In this document: one piece after another, positions 23,505 through 36,638 of the stretch
Layout: each line of letters opens with the position of its first letter
Numbering within the stretch: position 1 is the stretch's first letter
Assembly (NCBI RefSeq): GCF_028502605.1
Contig: NC_079234.1
Span: 806,001 to 870,000 of the forward strand
Direction: 5' to 3'
DNA: 64,000 bases
Origin: Trichoderma breve
Lineage: Eukaryota; Ascomycota; Sordariomycetes; Hypocreales; Hypocreaceae
Notes under the pieces: generated by a model
Database searches by the model: none
What the model saw: the letters and a program-made list of their open reading frames with translations, nothing else
What the model was told of the DNA's origin: nothing
Position numbers and translations under genes: made by a program

Positions 23505-24371
23505 TTACTTGGTCGCCGTTGCCACATTGATGATATTTCGTATCACCGTGGTGCCGTCGTCGAGGGTCTTGAAACCTTCAGTCTTTCTCATTTCACGCCT
23601 CACAATCTCCAACGCCTCGTCCCACCTCTCCTCGTCTTCTCGGCTCCAGCCAGTGCTCGGCATTCCTCTCATGCTCCAGACCAACTCAGTGTGGCGATCA
23701 AAATCTCCGATATTCACAAACATCTCGCGCTGCTCGACTTTTATGGACTCCTTTTTGAACCCACCGGCCTCCACAACATTCGCTATAACAGATGGATCTG
23801 TCCATTCTGCAAATGACGTCCAGGCCGGCAGTATGGCCCCTGTGCGGGTTACTCGAGAAGCCTCACGGATAGGCTCTAGGACAGGCACATAGGCGAAGCA
23901 GTTTAGTATGAGTGTCCCTCCGGGCTTGAGCGTGCGATACATCTCTTTGGTAGCGTCGAGCCCATTGTTGCGAGGCCCCACGAAGATCAGCGCATTGCCG
24001 ATGGAGTGAGTGAAAGTTTCGTCTGGAAACTTGAGATTGTCAGAGTCCATGACGAGACCCTGAGCAGGCCAGCCTTGAGTGTCCGCTCGGTCACAATAGA
24101 CTTCCACCGCTCCACCTGAGATATCCGTCCCCGTGATTTTATAAGTCGCAGCGACTTCTGGAGCCACAGAGGCCATGATGACGGCCGTGGCAGAACCGTG
24201 TCCGCAGCCGTTGTCGTGAATCACGGCACCGGCCGGAATAGCCGGGATCTGCTCTAGAGATACGGCAGCTAGCCTTTCTGCGCCATCTTTTGCGAGCTCC
24301 TTGTAGTTTTCAGGTGTGGGAGGTATCATCTGCTTAGGCCAGAAGGCCATGCTGGCCCTTGAGCTAGTCAT
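23505..24371 (-). CDS. SAM-dependent class I methyltransferase
   Basis: This is an intron-free gene of 288 aa. Motif I for S-adenosylmethionine binding is clear at residues 51-60 (IHDNGCGHGS), followed by an acidic residue ending strand 2 in the TGTDIS segment and a post-I region with MDSDNLKFPDETF. The LKPGGTLILNCFAY stretch corresponds to motif III. It belongs to the broad UbiE/COQ5-like group that includes many fungal secondary-metabolite methyltransferases. The substrate could be a small molecule, and nothing in the sequence fixes it. No polyketide or peptide synthase lies in the window, so a biosynthetic cluster is not supported. The start at 24371 gives a normal-length protein. Confidence 0.85.
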   Translation of the reverse strand: MTSSRASMAFWPKQMIPPTPENYKELAKDGAERLAAVSLEQIPAIPAGAVIHDNGCGHGSATAVIMASVAPEVAATYKITGTDISGGAVEVYCDRADTQGWPAQGLVMDSDNLKFPDETFTHSIGNALIFVGPRNNGLDATKEMYRTLKPGGTLILNCFAYVPVLEPIREASRVTRTGAILPAWTSFAEWTDPSVIANVVEAGGFKKESIKVEQREMFVNIGDFDRHTELVWSMRGMPSTGWSREDEERWDEALEIVRREMRKTEGFKTLDDGTTVIRNIINVATATK

Positions 24372-26388
24372 GGTATGTATACTCGTACAGGAAGAAATTT
24401 GGATGGACGACGATTTCTGGGTCTGGTTGCAAGGGGATGTAAATCTCAGAGGAACGGCTCAGAAGACTGTAAATATTCCTTCACCCCATGTTCAGTGTCC
24501 ACGATATAACCGAAACGCGTAAGGAGAGCCACCCTGTTGGCTGGAGCAGAGGCAGGGATTCATTCCCCCGCTCTTGTGTGTGCTCCTCTTCATAATGCGT
24601 GTACAAATGCTCCGCGGCTGAATCTTGGTGAGATAAGGACTTGGTGGTGCGCAAGATGGGCAAAATTAATACGCAAAGTTTCCCTATGTATTATATGTAC
24701 TTATGGGAGGGACAACAGAGAGCAGAGGAGATACATGAGATTGGACGAACAGCATGGAGTCCATCATTGAAACTGTGTCCAATCGTTTAGCTCGAAGCTT
24801 CAATGCCATTATGCTCAGGCTCGGTGTGGAGCCGGCCAGCGGCTTCAATTTTTAGTTTTCTTACCAAAAGCAACTCAATTAAACCAACAGCAACAAGATC
24901 TCATTGTAGCAGCGCTTGTGCCTTGCGTCTTGTGCTAGTGCTCGTCTAGTAAAGGTTCTAGATGCCACTCAATCTTAACATTAAAATCGCTCAAAAGCGT
25001 CCGATAGGCCGAGTTTTTACATAATACACGACGCCAAGATAGACGCCGCGACAGGGTTTATTACGCGGAAGCGTCGTCGTACATCTCAGCCACACAGGCT
25101 GGACGGAATCCGTTATGGAACACGCAGATGGGTCCCATGTCATGTTCAGAACTATCCTGGCTATGCAATACAGGACCCCTATTTTGCTTGCTTCAACACT
25201 GAATTTGGAAGTTATGGATGACTTTTTACAGAGCACGGAGCACGGAGTCTATGAAAACCCCTATGAAATAGAGGCCTCCTGAGCCTCGAATAGTTTTCTC
25301 CATCGGGCTTCCGGAATATTGGAGACTCCAACATTGTATGCGCGAGCACGGAGCGCAATGACACTCATGTGGGCAGTGAAACCTACACTAACCTTTTAGT
25401 GGCTATATTCTCGCGTACCTGGGCGGGTACTATTGGCTGGATATCTCGTTCTCTCTCATAGTACTTGTTGTTTAAACGAGATCGACAGGGAACTTGAAGA
25501 TTGGTAGACTAAGATCTATTCCCACCCCCTTCTAGAAAGCCTAGAGCTGGCGTTGTCAGGGTCTCGACTCGAGCACATTGGGTTGGTCAAGTGTACCTGC
25601 ATGATGCTTGCACGCCTACATGCTGATCTAGGTAAAGAGGCTGACGATAGTACCTTGGCTTTTCATGGTTTGTAGCCATTCATCTGCAAGCATCAATGGG
25701 ATACTATACGATTTTCGCAAGAATAGACTCAAGCCTCATCAAAAGTACCCTATCAGGTAGCGCTGTATCCTCGGAATACTACTGGGTTGTCTCGTATGAC
25801 CGCTACTCGTGTGTATCAAAGTTCGGCAGAGTTGGACCACATACCCCGTTGCGCATCGAATCTCGCGGAGGCAAATCTCCATGGTTTGTTGTGGCGCCAG
25901 TTTCTCCTTCTCCTTTCCTCCTTTCTTCGTGGCCAAAGCACATTCATGCCCCATAGTTCTAAACCGACGCGCGTCCGAGCTGATGAAACGGCCAACATGG
26001 TCCCCGTACGCCGTTGTTTGCGTACCAAGGCAGAGGAAACTTTGTCGCTACCTGTCCTTGTTCCATATGGGGGCTGATGTATCGTACCTAAAGTATGTTC
26101 GTGGGATAGGAGATCTGGGTAAGTACTAATGGGCGCACGTTGGCCTGTTCTTATCAGCCAAGCTCGCTCCTCCTCTCTTTGTTTCAGTACTTCAAACATT
26201 GTCCACTTCGATTCGAACCTTTGACACATTCCCCAGATCCCTCATTGCTGTTGCTGTTGACGATACGCCGTTAATCTCAGCGATAGAGGTGTTCTCCGAA
26301 CCACGAGCCGACCTGTCCCTCCAAGATATCGACATTCCGAATCCAGTGTCCGCCATTACTGTCGCTTGATTACTTTTTTCCTGCAGTT
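24372..26388. other. Divergent 2-kb intergenic region
   Basis: This separates the methyltransferase start from the desaturase start. A CT-rich tract (about 25895-25930) is the only distinct feature. ORFs of up to 137 codons on both strands overlap each other and look like chance. Confidence 0.45.
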
Positions 26389-28608
26389 ATGGATCGCGAT
26401 CAGATCCTCTCCCAGCGGGAGGTCGAAGGCATGATTGCCGACGGTGATAGCATTGTCATTTTCCAAGATTATGTCCTACGCCTCAACGGATGGCTGGACA
26501 AGCATCCTGGAGGCTCTCTGGTTATTCAGCATATGGTGGGCCGAGACGCGACCGACGAAATTACAGCGTAAATATTGTCTTTTATACTTCTCCTCTTCAT
26601 TTTCCTATTCTTGTGTCAGCTTTAGTGCGGCCTCTTCTCGTATGCCTCCATGACAACACTTTGCCAGTGCTGCGTCCAATGTGCATCGAAGGCGAAATTC
26701 CCAAAGTAGGATCGAGACACCGGCTCTGTCGAGCTTTAAGCTTAAACGTGCATATATAACGCACCAATGCGCGCGGGACGGCACGCGGGTTGCCATGCTG
26801 GATCGAGATCTCTTTTACAGAGGCCCCATTCATCTATTTGGCACCAGACCAAACAAAACCACCCATGATAGTGTGCTAACAATTTATTTCTCTTTTGCTG
26901 CAGTTATCACTCAGCGGCTTCGCTTCGAACGATGGCGGCCTACCGGATCGGCCGGAAGCAAATGGGGCCCTGGATCAGTAAGACTCCTCCGATCAGGGGA
27001 GGCATCTTCCGCAAATCGAGCCTCCACACCCAGCCGGAGATTCCGGACATGTCCATCTCAGATCCCGAGAGCAGTTCAGACACAGACGATTACTCCGATG
27101 AACTGAGCTCAACCAACACACCCGCATCACTCTCTCAGTGCAGCAGCCCCAGCTTGTCCAGCATCGACGGTCCAGGTGTTCGTATCCCTAGCCTTAGCCT
27201 TGGTGTTAGCCAGAAGGGCATTCGCAGGCGAATTGCTTCATCATCAGCATCATCTGTTGGCACTACGTCTCCACCGACCAATTGTCCTGTCAAGTACACA
27301 GATTGGGCCGTCCAACAGGGGGTGGAAAAGGGCCTACGCGACTATCCGTCTTTAGATCCCAAGGTTCAACAGCGCGTCGTCAACAGATACCGGGCTTTGC
27401 ATCAACAGATACGCGATGAGGGGCTCTATAACTGCCGATATGTGGAGTATGGCAAGGAGATGCTTCGATACACGACTTTGTTTGCCTGCTTCCTTTTTAC
27501 CTTGCACCATGGATGGTATATGACCTCGGCTGTCTTTCTAGGGTTGTTCTGGGTTAGTGCCTCTCATATTTGCCTCATTGAGCATATCTTCATACTGACC
27601 TTTCATTTTGTCGATGTTTAGCATCAAATCATGTTCACGGCTCATGATGCTGGTCATCTAGCCATTACTCAGATATTTGTCATCGACACGCTCATCGGCA
27701 TGTTCATCGCTGATTTTTGCTGCGGCCTCTCCATTGGCTGGTGGAAGAGCAGCCATAATGTCCACCATCTGATAACAAATCAACCAGTGAGTTACTACCG
27801 CCGTCATATGAAAGTCTTACAAGATGATCAGCTGTTAACCTTACTGTCTTAGGAGCATGATCCTGATATTCAAAACGTCCCCCTCTTCGCCACATGCCCT
27901 TCCTTCTTTAGATCACTCCGTTCCACCTACTATAATGGCTTCGTCTTTGTCTGGGACGCCGTGGCAGATGCCCTCGTTCCCTACCAAAAGTACACATACT
28001 ACCCGATCATGGGCGTTGCCCGCTTCAACCTCTATTTTCTGTCTTGGCTGCACCTCTTGTCGGGCAAATCTTCATCATTAGGATCTACCAAGGCATGGTG
28101 GATTCGTCCCACGGAAATCACTTTCTGCGCTGCTTACTGGTTCCTCTTTGGCTACTGCCTGGTTTGGCGCTCATTACCAACATGGACAATTCGTGTGGCC
28201 TTTGTGCTCGTGTCACACATTGTAACTATGCCATTGCACGTCCAGATTACTCTTTCGCATTGGGGTATGTCAACGTCAGACTTGGGCGAGACCGAATCTT
28301 TTGCCCAGCGACAATTGCGAACCACAATGGACGTGGATTGCCCTGCTTGGCTTGACTTTATCCACGGCGGACTCCAGTTCCAGGCCGTTCACCACTTATT
28401 CCCAAGGATGCCACGACACAATCTCCGCCGAGCGCAGACCCTAGTCAAAGAATTTTGCGCAGATACGGGTATTCCTTATTCTATTATGGGCTTTGTTGAT
28501 GGCAATCGCACGGTCCTTGGCCGGCTAGACGAAGTGAGCGAGCAGCTCAATATGATGTTGAGCTGCCAAAAGTACATGGCTGAGACAGGAGAAAGCGGAT
28601 TGCACTGA
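26389..28608 (+). CDS. Delta-8 sphingolipid (long-chain base) desaturase with cytochrome b5 domain
   Basis: Four exons (26389-26567, 26904-27552, 27622-27786, 27853-28608) give 582 aa. The N-terminus is a cytochrome b5 domain with the heme motif HPGG at residues 39-42. A Ser-rich linker (about residues 100-175) precedes the desaturase part, whose three histidine boxes are HDAGH (284-288), HNVHH (321-325) and QAVHH (508-512). The Q in the third box is the mark of front-end desaturases. Such enzymes sit in the ER membrane and introduce the delta-8 double bond into the long-chain base of fungal glucosylceramide, taking electrons from the fused cytochrome b5. The first intron is 336 bp, unusually long for this window. 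The neighbouring Zn2Cys6 gene ends tail-to-tail 183 bases away. Confidence 0.9.
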
Positions 28609-28791
28609 GCGGCTCCTTTTCTTGTTTTTTGTAGTGGCTGTAAAAGCCTGACTTCAATATTTTGTACTATAGAGGGGGAATGACGGAAAGGCGTTGACGG
28701 ATTTGTATTGTACTAGAAACGGCCTGGGAAGAGCAGGGAAATTATGTGGCCTCGCTCTTGGCGTAGAGGATATAATTTATAGAGTTTGATA

Positions 28792-31295
28792 TTATTCTTT
28801 ACAATAATATGTGTCCCAAGAAAACCAGTCCATTGTGTTCTCAAATGACCGCTTGCGCTTGCGTGGTGAAGGACCGTCAGAATCTAAGCAGCCTAATATG
28901 TTCTCGATATCAGTATTGTCAAAGCTGGACTGCTCATTGAGGTCTTGGTCTCTGATGTAAGCCATGAAGGCGTTGGTATATAGCTCGAAATCAGCTTCGC
29001 TAGAAGAAGTGTCGATTCCACAAAGAGTGGGTTCTTCTGGGCTTGTTGTTGGCATCGCGGACTCTTCTGAACTGGTTCCTGTCGCTGTAGACTGTTGATC
29101 TTGTGCATCATCGCCGGTATGTTCACCGGATGTGATAAACTTTGCCAAATTACAGAAGACTAGAGCTGTCTTTTCCAGCTTGGAAGAAACTGCGGGAAGA
29201 GAGCCGAATTGTTTCATGCTGTTGAAATAAGTGGCAGTCTTTTGAAGCAGTTCAAGATCTTGTGGTGTACTTGGTGCCGATGGATAGTCTATGATATGAC
29301 CAAACAGTGTAAAGAATGGCGTAAAAGGGTAGTATAACAGTTGCCTTCATTTTCAATAGGTTAGTGCGAGAACTGGAGAGTAATACGACGAGTCTCACCA
29401 AACTAGTCCATTGTACACATGGATTGAGTTTGATACCAGGTCTGGCAGGATCATGATGGCATCTCGAGCGGCTTGAACGCGACGTTCCCTGCTGCTGGGG
29501 TCTTTGCGTAATACTAGTATGAGGATGTGCAGATACTGAAATCTCATTGCGCGCACACCAATCGTCATCTCTTGGATCTGGTGAGCTGTTGAAGTGGCAG
29601 ATTCTTCATCAAAAACTTTTAACAAGAGCTATTGGAGTGTTAATGTATATCATTTTTGCTTAAGAGATAAGCCTTACTTCATTTGTATGTGAGTCCCATG
29701 ACCGTAGTTTGGCAGCCAAGGCTTGATGGTCTGCGATGTTTCCAGGACTCGCAAGAAGACTGAGCGCCGCTCCCGTTAACTTGGCCAATTTCATTCCTTG
29801 GATGAAGAAATGGGCGCCAAATGTTGAGGTAGAAGAGCCGTTCTGTGTAACGACGGGTTGACTTCTGTGCGGATGGTAGCCTAGGAGGTACTGGAAGTCG
29901 GGCAGTGGAACATTCTCATATATGGCGGTCGGGAGTAGCATTGGCCGCCCGAAAGCCAACGAACAAGACTTGTCTATTGAAAACAAGGACCAGAATAAAG
30001 ATAATTGGCGTTGTTGGTATTTGTAACTGCCTCTTCCTACCACATGCAAACCGAGGGCTTGAGCTTGGCGGCAAGCATGGCCAACAAGCATCCAAGAAAG
30101 ATTGGGAGAGGCATATTGTTCGCCGTGGCACCCTAATAACAAGAGCGCCTGTATGTTTATCTCGCTGGGCTCCAAGAATATTCTACAGTCATTTAGTGCC
30201 ATTTCTGTGTTCTTCTGGAGACTCTCAACAACATCTGATTGAGAGTTGTCGTTCTGAAGAAGGGTAAGAAGAATGAAGTTGACGTAGACAATCCAAGCGC
30301 GCTGAGGCACTGTAGCTGGATCGAATATGACGTTCAAGAGAAGATCATCCGATGGAGTGATGAATAAGATATCAGCGAGCTGTGCGCTTTGAAGGAAATC
30401 TGGTTGCGGTTAGCTTATCATGCAGATTTCATAAAGGCGGTTGATCGACGTACAGCTTATCAAGTTATACCCAGCCGCTCGGGAGGGTACATAGTATCCA
30501 TTGAGAGACTCAAAAGCTGCTGCATCTGTGCGTGGCTGTTGGAGGCTAACTGTGGTCAGAGATTTGGATAGGTCCTGCAACGCGGTGGACGCTGCTTGAT
30601 GTTCTGCAAGTCGCCCTTGTAGGGACTTAGTTTTAATAACATCCAAATGTCGCGAAGCTTCGCTCAAATATGCGAATGAATGCGAATCGTCTAAAGTGAG
30701 CTGAGGAGTATCTACTTCTCCAATTGGCGTCCGATATGATGTCGTTGCTTCCGCATCTGACCTTGTTGTGCTCGAAGGAGCTTCGGAGACTCCACGATTT
30801 CCAGCAGAACCCACGAGAGACGTATTGATCACGTCAGAGAGCGTATCGAGGGCTTTCTCAACACGCGAAAGACGCTGGTCCACGTTGCTGGAGTTTTGAG
30901 GAAGGATAGTTGCTTCTTTTTTGGCTGGTCCAACTCTGACATTTGGAATTAGACATCTATCAGTGCAGCAGAAACGATTGAGCGCCATACATTGTGACGG
31001 TCTCATTAGACTTGGAGACAGGGCTTAATCTGTGGTAGACGCATTCGCCTGGCCATGGACGACATGCTGCACACTTGGGAAACTCCCTCGAACATCTTTT
31101 TTAAGTTAATAATCGCAACTCTGAGTTCAATAACCTTGCACACTCACTTGATCTTCTTTTGCCGGCAATGGGTGCACTGCATGTGTGTAGATGGTGTCAG
31201 CCGTACAGAACTACCGGCGGCACATGGTGGGAACTCCGACGTACCGCAAATCGTGCTAATCCTACGTCTTTAGAGGGTGGCATATTCGGGTTCAT
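28792..31295 (-). CDS. Zn2Cys6 fungal transcription factor, seven exons
   Basis: The exons are 31266-31295, 31148-31176, 30991-31095, 30454-30935, 29678-30399, 29399-29628 and 28792-29344; introns of 49-89 bp keep phase, giving 716 aa. The zinc cluster is assembled from three small exons: CTHCRQKKIK, then CSREFPKCAACRPWPGEC, that is CX2CX6CX6CX2CX6C near residues 11-38. A helical linker (DQRLSRVEKALDTL) follows. The middle is the fungal-specific transcription factor domain, with SWMLVGHACRQAQALGLHV and SLFSIDKSCSLAFGRP segments. The tail is acidic with a DWFSWDTYY end. Intron 30400-30453 is 54 bp and contains an in-frame stop, so splicing there is required. The target is unknown. The convergent desaturase is the nearest gene on one side, the ABC transporter on the other. 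Confidence 0.87.
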
Positions 31296-32371
31296 AGTGC
31301 GATGGATGGGTAATGTCTAGCCAGGGCTGTGACGATGTTCAAGTTACTTCTATTCCTCTTGGTGAGATCATGGAGAGGCAACCTGTGCGGAAGCTCAAGT
31401 ATTAAGCTCCGGCTTCATGGTCCGTCATTGGTGGCGGCCGGAGTTTTAAGTCTACATGTAGCTTTGCAAAAGTCCGGCGCCATCCAATCAGCGGCTAATG
31501 GCGTATGTTCTTCGCCGGAATACGATCTTTCTGCCTTCATTTAGATAGGTGATAATAACAGAAACTACCTACGTAATTATAAAAAAGAAGAACTATAGTA
31601 TCAGATACTAGAAAAATATAACTATAGTACCAGATACTAGATTAAAATATTAAAAGTAGCAGAGAGTAGTAATAGTAATAAATAGTTAAAGAATTACCTA
31701 TGTGAATACAGGTTAGCCATGATGGCAGAGGAATTGTATACCAGCACCAATTGATTCGTAATAGGAGGTAGTTTTTTCTACTGGCCTATGCAGCTGAATG
31801 GCAATATCTATGTCAAGGTTTTTATAACCTGTAAAGGACATCGAATTATGTCGACAGCAATCACGTATCGTACCTGTGGCCCTCAGCCATCAACGACTTG
31901 CCAGGTTGGAAAGCAGCAAGGATATTCAGCTCCTGCGTCTCTCATGCAGAAGGTAATAGATGCTAGCCAGAAACGCACATCTTGATTCAGGCTGGAGATT
32001 AAGAAATCATCCTTGTAACATTCCACCCTCGTTCCGTTACCACCGATTAGCACCGAACTCAGCGGGAAGCTGGTTGAGTAGTAAATGTCCGACAGGGAGC
32101 CCCGCGATTGGGCAAAGCAGCCGTTTACCAGCTTTACAGGTAATACAAACCGCATCATGGTTCCGGAGATGAAAACTGTAGAATTGAATACAGATTATCC
32201 CCCTTTTCGCCATTTATTTTCGTCCTTCCGTAGTCCATTTCCAAGTTATATTTCTTAGCCATAGCAAAGACGACTTCTTTACCACTCTGGTTCTTTCTCA
32301 TCCATGCACAGGGCTCTTGATGTTTAGGAGTGTGCAACGAATAATCGCGGTGCTCAGGAAAATACTCAAAG
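31296..32371. other. Divergent intergenic region with minisatellite
   Basis: This lies between the Zn2Cys6 start and the ABC transporter start. It contains the diverged 29-bp repeats (31545-31670) and otherwise only weak ORFs. Confidence 0.45.
31545..31670. repeat. 29-bp AT-rich tandem repeat, locus 3 (diverged)
   Basis: Two clear units (31592-31620 and from 31621), built on ACTATAGTATCAGATACTAG, are flanked by weaker ones such as AACAGAAACTACCTACG. Period and core word match the arrays at 4301 and 22690. Confidence 0.65.
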
Positions 32372-35300
32372 ATGGCACATTCTCAAGAAGCCGCTGTTGT
32401 GGATATTGGGGAAGTCCAAGAACATCCAGAAAAATCTGACGATGGTGAAGCGTTGCGGGCGAGCGAGAAAACATCGCTGAGTTTTATCCAAATATACAAG
32501 GTTGGCAGACCAAAAAGAGATTATTCTTCCAACTCCAACTAATCATGATGAATAGAAAATAATGAATATGGCGACTCTTCGCGAGAAACTGATGTATGCC
32601 GAGGGCATTCTGGCGGCTATGGGATCGGGAACGGTACTGCCTTTGATGACTCTAATTTTTGGCAACTTCGTGTCGGTATTCACCGATTTTGCTTTGGGAC
32701 GGATCCCCAGCGAGCATTTCCGAGGCAAAGTAAACCACTATACGTATGAAATGCGGTCGTGCTTTGATGAACTAGATGGTAACTAACCGACATATAGACT
32801 GTACTTTATCTACATGTTCATCGCAAAGGCAGCATGCACATATATCTACATGTTTCTTTTCACCGTCGTCGCGGCCAGTGTCAATTCGGCTGTTCGACAG
32901 AAATATGTAAATGTTGTACTGCATCAACGAATCGCGTATCATGAAACCGTTCTCACCTCCGGAGCGGTTTCCCTCGCTCTCTCCACTCATTCAAATACCA
33001 TCCGTTCTGGTCTGGCTGAGAAATTCGGCCTGTCACTAAGAAGCAGCTCTACTGTCGTCGCAGCTTTCGTTGTGGCACTTCATTCTCAGTGGAAACTGGC
33101 TTTAGTCACAGCTACAATAATTCCGGCCGCGGTTGTGGCGGTCGGAATCACGAGTGTGTTTGACGAAAAGAAAGAAGCAAGCCTTAACGCCGTCAATGCA
33201 GAGGCCGCAACGCTTGCTGATGAAGTGATAAGCTCCATGAGGACCGTCAGAGCGCTTGGAGCTGAAAAGGCTCTAGGCGGCAAATACGAGGGCATGCTGA
33301 AGCGCGCCATCGCAATTGGACTTGCTCGATCTCCAATCAAGGGGATCCAGGCTGGGATTTACATGTTCATGCTATATGGAGGATACGCACTCGCCTTTTG
33401 GTACGGATTGAAACTATATGTCGATGGCGAAGCGGCAACGGCTGGTACAGTCATCACCACTCTCTTCTCCATCATGATTGGTGTAAACGCTTTTTCAGAA
33501 CTCGCTGGCTATCTTGGACCCTTTTTGCGAATTAAATCTGCTGGAGCCGAGATTTTTAAAGTCATTGATATGGCCCCGACAGCAGAACCGAACTTTGGGC
33601 GGGATAAAAACTCCAATTATGCAACGGGCTATTTCCAGCAAGACATCGCCTTTGACAACATATCATTCAATTATCCAACTCGGAAAAATGTTACGGTTCT
33701 AAAAGGATTTTCTCTCGATATCCCTGCTGGTAAGACTACTGCTTTAGTCGGGCCCAGTGGTTCCGGCAAGTCAACTGTTGTCGGACTACTTTTGAGATGG
33801 TATGATGCTGCGAGTGGGCAGATCAAGATAGGTGAATCCGGATTACATGAAATCCCACTTCAGACGCTGAGGGCAAATATTGGACTTGTGCAACAAGTAG
33901 GAATAGCCGCACATTCTTGAAACGTAGCTGCATCTCTAACAAGATTATAGGAACCTTACTTGTTCACTGGTACTGTATACGAAAATATCGAGTATGGATT
34001 GTCAGGAAGCCCATTGGAGCAGTTACCAGCTGAAGAAAAGAAGCGCCTGATCGTAGAAGCTTGCAAGACTTCCAATGCTCATGAATTTGTCACCAGGCTC
34101 CCTGAGGTATGATATAAGCCTATACTGCTGTCATGTTGACTACTCACGCAATTCAGGGCTACGACACACCAATTGGAAACCGAGGCACGATGCTTTCTGG
34201 TGGCCAGAAACAGCGACTGGCTATTGCTCGAGCAATTGTCAAGAATCCACCCATTCTTATCCTAGATGAGGCTACGAGTGCCCTTGATGTGAACTCAGAG
34301 GCCATCGTTCAACGGGCGCTCGATAATGCTTGTGAAAATAGGACGACTATATCGATTGCTCATCGCCTGACCACTATCAAAGCTGCAGACCAGATTGTAG
34401 TGATGAAAAAGGGCGAAGTTGCAGAGGTTGGTACACATATGAGCCTACTGGACAAGGAAGGCAGTATTTATAAACGGCTATGGGAGGCGCAAATGTTATC
34501 GCAAAGCCAACACTCCATGGAAAGAGAGGATGAAGAATTCGAAACAGTGGCTAGTGATTCTCTCCTCCAAAAGGAACTGACGCAGGTGCAAGATGCACCT
34601 CGTGCAATGTCGGAGCATACGAGCCAAAAGCTTAAGAGCAGAGGAGTATTTACTCTTGTTAGAATAATCCTTTCTTCTCAAAAGAAGCACTGGTGGGTAT
34701 TCTTCATTATCTGTGCATCTGCAACTGTTGGAGGTAAGTTGTACAATCAATGCTCGTCTCTTGAACTTTTGACTGACCTTAACAGGTGCTCTATTCCCTG
34801 TTCAAGCATTCCTTTACGCCAGAGTCGTGACAACATTCCAGTTGACTGGCGCTGCCCTTGTATCTCACGGTAACTTCTGGAGCCTCATGTGGTTTATACT
34901 AGCCATCGCAGTCGGAATCGGGTACCTGGGGGTAGGGTGGGCAGGAGGAGCATTGGGAGAGGTAAGAGACATACATAATCGGCAAGAAAACCATTTTATG
35001 CTAACTCTCATCTCGTACAGCTTGTTGCCCAGGCATATCGATATGACTACTTACGCTCCATGATGTCTCAACCCATGGCATTTTTTGATCTTGAAGAGAA
35101 TTCCGTCGGCAGCTTGCTATCTAGACTCTCGTCAGACCCCGACGCAGTAAACGCTCTTGCTGGTAGCAATCTTGCAGTTATTGTAACGGTCGGAGTCGCA
35201 TTAATTAGCTGCGTGGTACTTGCTTTGGCTACGGGCTGGAAACTTGGCCTTGTGGTTCTTTTTGGTGGCTTCCCATTCATTTTTGGAGCCGGCGTTGTCC

Positions 35301-36638
35301 ACGAAAGAATGCAGAATTCGTTTGAGGAGAAGTCTGGCGCTATGTTGGCAGACAGTGTTGGCTTCGCCAGCGAGGCTATCCAAGCGATCCGTACAGTGTC
35401 GGCGCTGAACACGGAACCCTTGATTGAAAAGAAGTTTGGAAAGTTGCTTGACGAGTATAGCCGCAATGCCTGGCAATATGCGGTACGGAGTATGACTTGG
35501 TTTGCTTTGAGCGACAGCATTGACTTGCTCTGCATGGCTCTGGCCTTCTGGTGAGTTGCGACAATCTCATACGCTGTTATGTTCACGATTAACAAGACTT
35601 TACAGGTATGGAGGCCGCCTATTATCGTTCCAGGAGTATACAACAACACAGTTTTTTATCGTGTTTATAGCGATCGTATTTGGAGCCCAAACCACAGGGC
35701 AATTCTTTGCCCACAGTTCAGGTATGATGCAATAGACTGAGAAACTTGCAGCCGGAATGCTAATGCATTGTTATATAGACATATCTCAAGGTATATCGTC
35801 GACACGCGCGATTTACGAATTAGAAGATTCCGTGCCGGATGTATCCAGTCTGAATCAAACAGTGCCAGACTTTTCGGTTCTTAACCAAGAGACTCCTCTC
35901 CTAGAATTTCGCGATATAGACTTTGCATACCCCTCCAGGCCGTCTCAACGGGTGCTGAAACACTTCAACTTGAAGCTATACAAGGGACAGTCTATTGCTT
36001 TGGTTGGTCCGTCTGGATGTGGCAAGTCCACTATAATCCAGCTTCTCGAGCGATTTTATGAACCCCTAGCAGGAGAAATTATGATTACAGGTACACCAAT
36101 GCAGAGCTACGCTCCCGAAATCAGTCGAGCGTTATTTTCATTGGTCAGCCAGGAGCCAGTTCTATATCAGGGCACTGTCGAGGAGAATATTAACTTGGGA
36201 AGATCGATGTCATTAACGCCAAACGAACTGGAGCGCGTCATTGATCAGTCACAACTTCGTGATTTAATCTCATCCCTCCCAGATGGAGTCAAAACGTCAG
36301 TGGGATCTAGAGGTACCCAACTCTCTGGTGGCCAGAAGCAACGTATTGCAATTGCGCGAGCGATTGCTATGGATGCACCGGTTCTACTTCTCGATGAAGC
36401 CACCAGCGCTCTGGACAGCGAGAGTGAGCAGCTCATTCAAGCTGCCATTAGAGAGGGCACTCAAGGGAAAACTGTCATATCGATAGCACATCGGCTCTCT
36501 ACGATCCAGCATTGTGACTGCATTTATGTGCTCGATGGTGGAAGGATAATTGAGAAAGGGACCCACTGTAGCCTCTTGGAATCGAAGGGTCAGTATTGGT
36601 CTATGGTGATGGCTCAGATTGGCGTCGGTGAGTCTTGA
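32372..36638 (+). CDS. Full-size ABC transporter, ABCB (P-glycoprotein) type
   Basis: Nine exons (32372-32500, 32556-32743, 32798-33896, 33951-34106, 34157-34733, 34786-34961, 35021-35550, 35606-35721, 35779-36638) with introns of 50-59 bp give 1276 aa. The layout is TMD1-NBD1-TMD2-NBD2. NBD1 has Walker [10 protein letters not shown] (424-432), LSGGQ (537-541), Walker B ILILDEA (557-563) and a switch His in [11 protein letters not shown]2 has Walker [10 protein letters not shown] (1067-1075), LSGGQ (from 1172), VLLLDEA and SIAHRLST. All catalytic motifs are intact, so two ATP sites should work. ABCB exporters of this type in the plasma membrane pump out hydrophobic drugs or metabolites; some export lipopeptides or peptide pheromone. 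The first extracellular loop is short. A TetX-like monooxygenase follows 816 bases downstream on the same strand, so shared roles in toxin defence are possible but unproven. Confidence 0.9.
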
